Shown here: positions 24,128 through 31,029 of the stretch, in pieces | Layout: each line of letters begins with the position of its first letter | How positions within the stretch are numbered: the first letter of the stretch is position 1 | DNA from: Mycobacterium paraffinicum | GTDB lineage: Bacteria; Actinomycetota; Actinomycetes; Mycobacteriales; Mycobacteriaceae | Length of the DNA stretch: 64,000 nt | Direction: 5' to 3' | Assembly (NCBI RefSeq): GCF_001907675.1 | Contig: NZ_MPNT01000004.1 | Location: 124,001 to 188,000, forward strand | Program-made: the position numbers and the translations under genes | The notes under the pieces: model-generated | What the model was told of the DNA's origin: nothing | Seen by the model: the letters and a program-made list of their open reading frames with translations, nothing else | Databases searched by the model: none

Positions 24128-25537
24128 ATGAGTACACCAGCGCCCCTGAAATATGACCTGGTGGTCCTCGGCGCCGGCTCGGGCGGATATGTCGCTGGCA
24201 TCCGGGCAGCCCAACTCGGCTTGACAGTCGCCATCATCGAAGAACGCTACTGGGGCGGGGTCTGCCTCAACACCGGCTGCGTTCCGTCAAAAGCCTTGCT
24301 ACGCAACGCCGAAATCGCGTCCATCCTGAAGCACCAGGCAGACGAGTTCGGCATCCGCGGCGACATCCACCTCGACTACGCCCGTGCCGTGTCACGCAGC
24401 CGCGAAGTCGCCGACGCCCGGGTGCGCGGCGTGCACTTCCTCATGCGCAAAAACAAGATCACCGAATTCGACGGGCGCGGCCGCTTCACCGGGGCCCACA
24501 CACTCGACGTCGAGCTGCGTGACGGCGGCACCAGCACCCTCCGCTTCGACAACGCCATCATCGCCACTGGCTCACGAGTGCGGACACTGCCCGGGATCAC
24601 CCTGAGCGAGAATATCGTTACCTACGAACAGCAGATCCTCGACGCGACGATACCCGAGTCCATCATCATCATCGGCGCCGGCGGAATCGGCATGGAATTC
24701 GCCTACATCCTCGACAGCTACGGCGTCGGCGTCCAAATTCTCGAGTACGCCCACCGCGCACTCCCCAACGAAGACACCGACGTCTCCAAGGAACTGACCC
24801 GCCAGTACCGACGCCGCGGCATCCCCATCCATACCAACACCCGGGTGGACTCGGTGATCGACCAAGGCGACCGCGTCACCGTCACCCACACCGACGGCAG
24901 CGGCCACACCGCCTCAGTCGACGCCGCCCGCGCGTTCATCTGCATCGGATTCTGCCCCAACGTCGAAAACCTCGGCCTCGACAGGGTCGGCGTGCACCTC
25001 ACCACGAGCGGGGCAATCGACATCGACGACTACATGCGCACCTCGGCTCCCCACATCTTCGCGATCGGCGACGTCACCGCCAAAGTGCAACTGGCCCATG
25101 TCGCTTCGGCCCAGGGCATCGTCGCCGCCGAGACCATCGCCGGCGCGCCGACCATGCCCTTGGACTACCGCATGATGCCACGCGTGACGTTCTGCCAACC
25201 CCAAGTTGCCAGCTTCGGTTACACCGAAGGCCAGGCCCGCGCCACCGGCCGCGATATTCGCGTCGCCACGTTCCCCATGCAGGCCAGCGCCAAGGCGCAC
25301 GGCCTCGGCGAACGGGCCGGCTTCATCAAGCTCATCGCCGACGCCGCGCACGGCGAGCTACTCGGAGCCCACCTCGTCGGTGCCGAAGTCAGCGAGCTTC
25401 TGCCCGAGCTCACCGCAGCCCAGCTCTGGGACCTGACCGCCACCGAGCTGGCCCGCAACGTGCACACCCATCCCACGCTGGGCGAGGGACTACAGGAGTG
25501 CTTCCACTCGCTCATCGGACACGCCATCAACCTATGA
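24128..25537 (+). CDS. dihydrolipoyl dehydrogenase-type flavoprotein
   Basis: The 469-residue protein is a canonical class I pyridine nucleotide-disulfide oxidoreductase: FAD motif 'GAGSGGYVAGIRAAQLG', redox pair C46-LNTG-C51 in 'GGVCLNTGCVPSK', NAD motif 'IGAGGIGMEFAYIL', 'IFAIGDV' and 'HTHPTLGEGLQE' with the His-Glu dyad. It therefore looks fully competent for lipoamide or a similar disulfide. No E1/E2 dehydrogenase subunits lie nearby, so a separate role in the oxidant response is likely. ATG 24128 matches the family N-terminus but has a weak ribosome-binding site; it overlaps an 8-codon GTG frame (24105-24131) by ATGA. ATG 24074 is an alternative. Confidence 0.92.
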   Translation: MSTPAPLKYDLVVLGAGSGGYVAGIRAAQLGLTVAIIEERYWGGVCLNTGCVPSKALLRNAEIASILKHQADEFGIRGDIHLDYARAVSRSREVADARVRGVHFLMRKNKITEFDGRGRFTGAHTLDVELRDGGTSTLRFDNAIIATGSRVRTLPGITLSENIVTYEQQILDATIPESIIIIGAGGIGMEFAYILDSYGVGVQILEYAHRALPNEDTDVSKELTRQYRRRGIPIHTNTRVDSVIDQGDRVTVTHTDGSGHTASVDAARAFICIGFCPNVENLGLDRVGVHLTTSGAIDIDDYMRTSAPHIFAIGDVTAKVQLAHVASAQGIVAAETIAGAPTMPLDYRMMPRVTFCQPQVASFGYTEGQARATGRDIRVATFPMQASAKAHGLGERAGFIKLIADAAHGELLGAHLVGAEVSELLPELTAAQLWDLTATELARNVHTHPTLGEGLQECFHSLIGHAINL

Positions 25538-25721
25538 CGCCGACACCGAGTGACGCGCCCATGCCGCGCCGACCCCTTGGACGCCGAAGGCCGGTCCGCC
25601 CCATCGAGCACCACCGAACGGATCACAACCGGCCACGCCAACCAAGCGATGACCGCGATCGTGACCTTGCTGGCGAGCATGCTGACGCTACTCCGCAACA
25701 TCCGTTGAGCCCGAGGGCCGT

Positions 25722-26129
25722 TCACCCCAATGAAGCGAGAAGCTCGCGGCACGCTTTTTCGCAGCGGCGGCACACGTCGGCGCAGACACGGCAGTGCTCA
25801 TGATGCGTCGAGTGCAGATCACATTCGTCGCCGCAGGCCTTACAGGTAACCGCGCATGCCTCCAGCACCGCGCGGGTGACGTTGGCATCGTATGCCGTAC
25901 GACGAGACACTACGCGGCTCGTCGTCACGCAAATGTCGGCGCAGTCGAGGTTTGTGCGAATGCATTTCGTGAGATGCGCGACCCGCTCCTCGCTAAGGTC
26001 GGAGTCCGCGCACGCCGTGCAGGCCTGAGCGCACTCTTTGCAGGCTTCTATACATCTGATCAGTTTGGCGCTGTCGATACGACCAAGCCCTCCGGGGTTG
26101 GTCGCCAGCATTTTGCTCACGGTGCTCAT
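25722..26129 (-). CDS. copper-storage-type four-helix Cys-rich protein (DUF326)
   Basis: The 135-residue protein has 16 or so Cys residues spaced along helices ('CIEACKECAQACTACAD', 'CIRTNLDCADICVTT', 'CAVTCKACGDECDLH', 'CRVCADVCRRCEKAC'), the pattern of Csp/DUF326 four-helix bundles that bind many Cu(I) ions. No signal peptide, so a cytosolic form. The start ATG has an excellent AGGAGGAGGG. It lies 120 nt after the DUF421 gene on the same strand and likely shares the transcript begun by the RidA-like gene. The interval 25538-25721 shows nothing. Confidence 0.9.
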   Translation of the reverse strand: MSTVSKMLATNPGGLGRIDSAKLIRCIEACKECAQACTACADSDLSEERVAHLTKCIRTNLDCADICVTTSRVVSRRTAYDANVTRAVLEACAVTCKACGDECDLHSTHHEHCRVCADVCRRCEKACRELLASLG

Positions 26130-26249
26130 CGGATCCCTCCTCCTATCTGTGCTGAAATGCCATCGTCCGCGGCATCGCCAGCGAAATGCGCTGTAACGAA
26201 AAGCGCTTCGATAGATCGTTTGATGTGAAACCGGACGTCGATATGCGGT

Positions 26250-26753
26250 TCAGCCGGCCGATTTCCCCTTCCCATCCGTCAACAGAATCGAGATTGCGCC
26301 CTTGGCTTCGAAGATCGCCAGGTGAATACGATCGGAGCTTTCGTGTCCGTGCTGTCGTAGCACAGCCTCGAGATCGGCGGTGGTCAGTCCGCATCGACGC
26401 AGGTTGCGTCGGTCGACGTGTCCATTGCGGATCAGCACTTTGAGAGGCGGATCGATGACACGTCGAATCGCCGGAATAAAGCGCAATCTCGCCAGTACGG
26501 CGTGGGCGACGAGAAGACTGATGAGCGCCGAGGTTGCGTTTAGCCAGGAGCTATCGCTGGCGGTTGCGGCCCGACCGACGATGGCTCCGGCCGCCACCGC
26601 AGCGATCCAGTCGAACGGCGCGAATTCGGCGAGGGTACGGCGTTCCATGAAACGAAACAGGATCGCAGCCGTGAGAAACAGCGCCGAGGCTTTGACGGCC
26701 GCATCGACCGCTCCGGGCGGGTCACCGATCAGGGCATGAAATATTCGGTCCAC
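26250..26753 (-). CDS. DUF421 (YetF-like) membrane protein
   Basis: The 167-residue protein has three N-terminal helices ('AVKASALFLTAAILFRFMERR', 'DWIAAVAAGAIVGRAA', 'ALISLLVAHAVLARL') and a soluble C-terminal domain with 'PLKVLIRNGHVDRRNLRRCGLT' and 'ADLEAVLRQHG', matching DUF421/YetF. Function unknown; relatives affect spore or stress physiology. GTG 26753 is chosen because GGAGG lies 5 nt upstream; the longer frame to 26834 would overlap the RidA-like gene. Confidence 0.85.
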   Translation of the reverse strand: MDRIFHALIGDPPGAVDAAVKASALFLTAAILFRFMERRTLAEFAPFDWIAAVAAGAIVGRAATASDSSWLNATSALISLLVAHAVLARLRFIPAIRRVIDPPLKVLIRNGHVDRRNLRRCGLTTADLEAVLRQHGHESSDRIHLAIFEAKGAISILLTDGKGKSAG

Positions 26754-26787
26754 CCGTGCCTCCGACCTCGCGACCGAGTGCCGTTGT

Positions 26788-27216
26788 CTACTTCCTGCCC
26801 GATTCCACGATCGCCACGACCTCGATCTCGACATGCTGCTCGGGCAATGCGAGCGCCTCGACGCCCAGCGCGGTCCACAGCGGCATAGTCTCGCCGAATC
26901 GCTTGCGGAACTGGTCCACCATCAGCGCCATATGTTCAGTCCCAATGGAATCAGGGGCCGTAGGGACGTGGTAGGAGTGGACGTTCACGACGTCGCGCCA
27001 GCTGGCGCCGGCCTCAGCGAGGGTCTTTTCGACGTTGTCGCACGCCCGGACTATCTCCTCCTCCAGGGATGTCGCCGACATGGCGAAGTCCGCGTCCCAG
27101 CCTCCTTGGCCGGAGATCTCGATACGATCGCCGATGCGTAGAGCTTGGCGGTAGTGGTTGCGGGTACGGGCTATCTCGCCGTACCCGGGGGTGTCGCAGA
27201 ACTCGAGTTTAGCCAT
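26788..27216 (-). CDS. RidA/YjgF family protein, second copy
   Basis: The 142-residue protein has RidA features: 'IGDRIEISGQGGWD', 'ACDNVEKTLAEAGASWRDVVNVHSYHV' (interrupted here by variation), 'ALGVEALALPEQHVEIEVVAIV'. In place of the deaminase Arg the C-terminal strand reads 'PEQHVEIEVVA', so the substrate-carboxylate Arg of RidA is not evident; it may have a different activity from the copy at 5472-5861. ATG 27216 is preceded by AGAGGCGAAGC. First gene downstream of element copy 9, heading the RidA-DUF421-copper protein unit. Confidence 0.85.
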   Translation of the reverse strand: MAKLEFCDTPGYGEIARTRNHYRQALRIGDRIEISGQGGWDADFAMSATSLEEEIVRACDNVEKTLAEAGASWRDVVNVHSYHVPTAPDSIGTEHMALMVDQFRKRFGETMPLWTALGVEALALPEQHVEIEVVAIVESGRK

Positions 27217-27350
27217 GCTTCGCCTCTTCTCCTCGTCGAATTGTGGTGGGCTAGGCCGTCCGCGATCGATCCGCTTGTCCGAACAGGACGGTCGGTCCGG
27301 GGCCCACAACTCAGATCCAATGACCACTATCCCTGCGCGTGGGGTGAGGT

Positions 27351-27383
27351 GTCCTCATCCGGCTGGGTAATTCACCCGGGTGG
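27351..27383 (-). promoter_or_regulatory. composite palindromic element, copy 9
   Basis: GTCCTCATCC (27351-27360), 10-bp spacer, TTCACCCGGGTGG (27371-27383). On the minus strand GGATGAGGAC is very close to the E. coli MalT box. Nineteen bases downstream is GATAGTGGTCA, also found after copy 6. It points left at the RidA-like gene (27216). Confidence 0.85.
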
Positions 27384-27494
27384 AGACCGGCGTATGCCCA
27401 CGACGCGCTCAGGACTTCGTCGCACCACCCAACGACGCATCGGTGCACCCGCCACAACCATCGCGCGCCCGTCGGCACCGCCTTCGCTGGGGTG

Positions 27495-27706
27495 TTAGAA
27501 CAACCTCTTGAGGTTGTAACGCTCAAGCGGGAAAGCGGCCCGGCACGCCGGAAAATTGGAAATGGTCACGCCGGGGCCGAAGATGCGACGACCGGGAGTG
27601 GGCTCACCAAGTCGAGGAGATGACACCGATGTCGATGCAGTCGCCCCATCGCATCCACGATGTCGGGGGTACGCACGCGGCGGGCAAGTGCATCGAGGGA
27701 CTCCAT
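27495..27706 (-). pseudogene. RraA-like gene remnant, frameshifted and truncated
   Basis: ATG 27706 overlaps the stop of the DUF6510-like gene (TGATG) and encodes 'MESLDALARRVRTPDIVDAM' then 'GRLHRHRCHLLDLVS', the N-terminus of an RraA/demethylmenaquinone-methyltransferase-like protein. The continuing 'PTPGRRIFGPGVTISNFPA' is one frame away, consistent with loss of one C from a C run near 27600. The frame then ends at 27495 after about 70 codons instead of roughly 200. It was the distal gene of the sulfite-oxidase operon and is now dead. Confidence 0.7.
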
Positions 27707-27978
27707 CAAGGTGCCGGGATCGGGACACGCCAAGACTGGGCTCCGCGGAAGTCGAGCCACACTTCACTGGGCGTTCGCACCAGGCGGGCCAGGACGTCTC
27801 CGCAGCATGGACAACGCACCACGATGCCGGGTCCGCGGTGATAGACGTGACATTCGGCAAAGGCCCTGGCGCAACGGCATTTCCCGCACGTCAACGTCGC
27901 GGTGGTGACATCGAATCCCAGCACTTCTGCGAAGACGCCCGCGGCCGCGTTACCGTCGACGTGCGTTGGTTCGGTCAT
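27706..27978 (-). CDS. DUF6510-like zinc-ribbon protein
   Basis: The 90-residue protein contains two Cys pairs, 'LTCGKCRCARAFAECHVY' and 'VVRCPCCGDVLARLVRT', which would form a zinc ribbon, and ends in 'EVWLDFRGAQSWRVP'. I associate this with DUF6510 proteins that accompany sulfite-oxidase-like and FNR-type genes in actinobacteria. The ATG at 27978 overlaps the stop of the reductase gene 27975-28736 (ATGA). Probably an accessory protein of that system. Confidence 0.75.
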   Translation of the reverse strand: MTEPTHVDGNAAAGVFAEVLGFDVTTATLTCGKCRCARAFAECHVYHRGPGIVVRCPCCGDVLARLVRTPSEVWLDFRGAQSWRVPIPAP

Positions 27979-28736
27979 CGCTCCTCGCTTCCGGGTTGGT
28001 TGCTCGCCCCGAACCGCTCGGTCCGGATCGCTGAGGGCGGATACCCTTGCTCGATCAGCTTCGCGGTGACCGACTCCACGAACCCTGTTGGACCGCAAAC
28101 GTAGGCGCGCGCAGCGTCGGCGGGCGCCCAGTCGGTCGATGCGAGGTCAGCGGCACGGACCCGGCCGGGCGGCCGGGCGGTCTGCGAGGCGGCAACGCGG
28201 GTGTAGATCAGCGCGACCTGTAACCAGCCGCATTCGCGCTCGAGCCGGCCCAGCTCTTGGGCGTAGTACACGTCGCCGGGACTGCGCACCGAATAGACCA
28301 ACCGAAAGTTGGCGCTGCCCGCCACTACCCGCTGTCGAAGCATGGCCATCAACGGCACGATTCCCGATCCGCCGCCGACGAGCAGAACCCGGGCCGCGTC
28401 GTCGGGCCGCCAGAAAAACCAGCCTCCGATGGGTCCTCGGAGTTCGACCTCGTCCCCGGCAACAAGCCCGGCGAGGTAGGGCGAGACTTCCCCGCCGGGG
28501 ATCTGCTGCACGGTGAGCTCGATGCGCTCACCGTCGGGTGGTTTGCTCAGCGAATAGCTGCGTTGCGCGGTGTACCCGTCTGCGGCGGTCAGCTTGAGAT
28601 CAATGTGCTGCCCCGCCAAGTGGCCGCCCCAGCCCGGCACGGTCAGCCCGATCGTTTGCGCAGAGTTGGTCTCGGGTTCGGAGTTCACCACACGCGCGAC
28701 CCGCCACTGCAATTTCGGCCTTACGTGGACCTCCAT
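27975..28736 (-). CDS. FNR-type FAD/NAD(P)H oxidoreductase
   Basis: The 253-residue protein has the ferredoxin-NADP reductase fold: FAD motif 'AQRSYSLSKPP' (RxYS), 'PGGEVSPYLAGLVAGDEVELRG', NAD(P)-binding 'LLVGGGSGIVPLMAML' and C-terminal 'YVCGPTGFVESV'. It lacks a fused 2Fe-2S domain. Placement directly after the sulfite-oxidase-like gene suggests it feeds electrons to, or accepts them from, that molybdoenzyme. Start: ATG 28736 avoids overlap; ATG 28775 would overlap the preceding gene by 31 nt and is possible because related proteins begin 'MARTT'. Confidence 0.88.
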   Translation of the reverse strand: MEVHVRPKLQWRVARVVNSEPETNSAQTIGLTVPGWGGHLAGQHIDLKLTAADGYTAQRSYSLSKPPDGERIELTVQQIPGGEVSPYLAGLVAGDEVELRGPIGGWFFWRPDDAARVLLVGGGSGIVPLMAMLRQRVVAGSANFRLVYSVRSPGDVYYAQELGRLERECGWLQVALIYTRVAASQTARPPGRVRAADLASTDWAPADAARAYVCGPTGFVESVTAKLIEQGYPPSAIRTERFGASNQPGSEER

Positions 28737-28744
28737 CGCCGTCG

Positions 28745-29344
28745 TCAATCCCCGGCGTAGCGTTGTTCTTGCCATGGGTCGCCGTAGTTGTGGTAGCCCA
28801 ACCCCTCCCAGAATCCCGGTATGTCGTTGTCGCGCAGCTCAATGGATCTCACCCACTTCGCGGACTTCCAGAAGTACAGGTGTGGCACCAGCAGCCGTGC
28901 CGGGCCGCCGTGCACCGCGCTAAGCGGCGCGCCCTGGTAGGCGTACACGATCCACGCCTTCCCACCGAGAATGTCGCCCAACGGAAGGTTGGTAGTGTAC
29001 CCGCCGTAGGAGCCGACGAGTGCGAATCCGGCGGTGGTGTCGATCGATTGGAAGAGCGTGTCCAGGGAGACGCCTTCCCATTCCGTATCCAGCTTGGACC
29101 ATGTCGTAACGCAGTGAATGTCCACGCTTAGTCGCTCGCTGGGCATCAGCTTGAGCTGGGCCCAGGTCCACGAGTGTTCAGCGTCGCGCTCGTCGCGAAT
29201 GGTGAATTCCCAGTCATCAAGTTCGATCCGCGGAGTCGGTCCCGCTTGCAGCACAGGGAAGTCCGCGGTCAAATGCTGCCCGGGCGGGAGCTCACGCGCC
29301 GACTCGCCGCGTCGTCCACGAAAGCCTTTGTTGACGATTGTCAT
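28745..29344 (-). CDS. molybdopterin-dependent sulfite-oxidase-family enzyme (YedY/MsrP-like)
   Basis: The 199-residue protein is the minimal sulfite-oxidase catalytic domain: 'LTADFPVLQAGPTPRI', 'LPSER'-like stretch, Moco-ligand Cys in 'VDIHCVTTWSK', 'GYTTNLPL', 'HGGPARLLVPHLYFWKSAKW' and 'YHNYGDPW'. It resembles YedY/MsrP, which reduces methionine sulfoxide, but it has no Tat signal peptide and no MsrQ partner, so it acts in the cytoplasm, probably with the adjacent FNR-type reductase. No immunoglobulin-like dimer domain. It starts 28 nt after the NDH-2-like gene. Confidence 0.9.
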   Translation of the reverse strand: MTIVNKGFRGRRGESARELPPGQHLTADFPVLQAGPTPRIELDDWEFTIRDERDAEHSWTWAQLKLMPSERLSVDIHCVTTWSKLDTEWEGVSLDTLFQSIDTTAGFALVGSYGGYTTNLPLGDILGGKAWIVYAYQGAPLSAVHGGPARLLVPHLYFWKSAKWVRSIELRDNDIPGFWEGLGYHNYGDPWQEQRYAGD

Positions 29345-29372
29345 TGGTGTTCACAACACTTGTTGGCGAATA

Positions 29373-30740
29373 TCATTCTGCGCCCGCGGCCTTCGGTAGT
29401 TGGACGACTTCGCCGACCGTGAACTCGGCGTGGGTGCGCGGATTGAACCCCATCGACAACACGGTGCGGGGGAAGAAGACGTCGGTGAAGTAGGCCAGTG
29501 CGACCGCCCAGCGGTTGACGGCCCGGGGAATCGCGTAGAGGTGGTAGGCGCGGGCGACAAACTTTGCGGTATAGCCCGATAGGTGCACGCCTAGCGGGTT
29601 GGCGACGGCGTAGCGCGGACCCAGGTCGACCACCAGGCCCTGATCGCTGTGGCGGTAATTCTTCCGCTGGCCGTAGCCGAGACTTGCGGCGACGTTGCGT
29701 GCCAACGCCTTACCTTGCCGACTCGCGTGTTGGGCGGTGGGCGGGGCGATCTTGCCCGGCTGGGTCAGGTCCGGGACCGCGGCGGCGTCGCCCGCGGCAT
29801 AGACCTCGGGATGACCTGGTACCTGCAAGTCGGTCCGCACCTTCAGGCGGCCCCGTTCCGTTTCCAATCCCAGCGTGGCGATCAGCGGGGACGGAGTCAC
29901 GCCGGCCACCCACGCCACGGTGTAAGTGTCGATCCGCGAATCATCGGTGAGCACAACATGATCGGCGTGGACCTCCTTGAGGGTCGTGCCCAGCCGCACG
30001 TCGACTCCGCGAGAGCGCAGCACACGCATCGCCGCGTCGCCGAGCTTGTGCCCTAGCTCGGGCATGACCCGGTCCGCCAAGTCGAGCAGCACAAACCGCA
30101 CCGAGACCCGATCGAAGCCCATCTGCTTCGCCGCTGCGTCGGCGAGCGCGCGCAGCTGCGCCGTCAATTCGGAACCCGAATATGACGCCCCGACAACGAC
30201 AATCGTGCGGCGGGCGGCGGCGCGTGTCTCGTTTTCGTCGACCTGAGCCAGTTCCAACTGCTCGATCACACGATCACGAAGATACAGCGCCTCGGCCGTC
30301 GACTTCAGGCCGTGCGCGTATTTGGTCAGACCGGGTGTATCGAAAAGCCGGGTCACCGAGCCCGGTGTCAAGACCAGCCGATCCCATGACAGCGTCCCTG
30401 GTCGACCCTCCGGATCGGTGAACGACAGCAGATGCCGATCGAAGTCAACGCTGTCAACCACTCCACGTATCGCCCGCACGCCCTTGAGGGTCCCGGCCAG
30501 CGGAACACAGACAAACCGCGGGTCGACCAACCCACCGGCCACATCCGCGAGCAATGGCGTGTACTGCAGGTAATCGACCGGCGAAACGATGGTCACCCTC
30601 ACATTAGAGGCGCGCGCCTTAACCAGCCGCCGGACCAGTCGGCGCGCGCACTCGAAACCGGCGAACCCGCTGCCGACGATCACAACCGAGGTGGTCGGTT
30701 CCTCATCCTGAGGTTGACGGCGAGCCGAGGCCGGTTTCAT
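29373..30740 (-). CDS. NDH-2-like FAD-dependent NAD(P)H oxidoreductase
   Basis: The 455-residue flavoprotein has FAD motif 'VVIVGSGFAGFECARRL', 'YLQYTPLLADVAGG', NAD motif 'IVVVGASYSGSELTAQL', 'VYAAGDAAAVPD' and 'GKIAPPTAQHASRQGKALARN', the signature arrangement of type II NADH:quinone dehydrogenases and sulfide:quinone reductases. The AQHA motif near the quinone site is present. A hydrophobic C-terminus ('WAVALAYFTDVFF') could contact the membrane. ATG 30740 has AGGAGAAG upstream. First gene of the unit NDH-2-like, sulfite-oxidase-like, FNR, DUF6510, RraA remnant, controlled by element copy 10. Confidence 0.9.
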   Translation of the reverse strand: MKPASARRQPQDEEPTTSVVIVGSGFAGFECARRLVRRLVKARASNVRVTIVSPVDYLQYTPLLADVAGGLVDPRFVCVPLAGTLKGVRAIRGVVDSVDFDRHLLSFTDPEGRPGTLSWDRLVLTPGSVTRLFDTPGLTKYAHGLKSTAEALYLRDRVIEQLELAQVDENETRAAARRTIVVVGASYSGSELTAQLRALADAAAKQMGFDRVSVRFVLLDLADRVMPELGHKLGDAAMRVLRSRGVDVRLGTTLKEVHADHVVLTDDSRIDTYTVAWVAGVTPSPLIATLGLETERGRLKVRTDLQVPGHPEVYAAGDAAAVPDLTQPGKIAPPTAQHASRQGKALARNVAASLGYGQRKNYRHSDQGLVVDLGPRYAVANPLGVHLSGYTAKFVARAYHLYAIPRAVNRWAVALAYFTDVFFPRTVLSMGFNPRTHAEFTVGEVVQLPKAAGAE

Positions 30741-30884
30741 ATCTCTTCTCCTGTTTGGCATCTGGGTGGCGTCGGCGATCGATCGCGCGACGTCGTCGTG
30801 GTCCTTAGTGGCCAAGCGTGTTGCCTGCGGCGCGGTGGACAGCTGTGGGTATCCAGCACGAGCATCGCCCGACGCTGACGATCT

Positions 30885-30917
30885 GTCATCACTCCTCAGG
30901 CCGATTCACCCGGGTGA
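30885..30917 (-). promoter_or_regulatory. composite palindromic element, copy 10
   Basis: GTCATCACTC (30885-30894), 10-bp spacer, TTCACCCGGGTGA (30905-30917), pointing left at ATG 30740 of the NDH-2-like gene. Confidence 0.85.
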
Positions 30918-31029
30918 TAATGCTCAATCTGGGATCCAGCTACACCGAATCGACTGCCCGTGCGCCCCGAGTGACGCGTGCTTCAAGGGACCGCGAGCGG
31001 CGCGCCTGGTGCGCTGGTGAATCCGTGCA

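Noticed and set aside
25728..25740. TTCACCCCAATGAA near the copper-protein stop
   Set aside because: Imperfect dyad, inside the coding end of 25722-26129 and without the second box.
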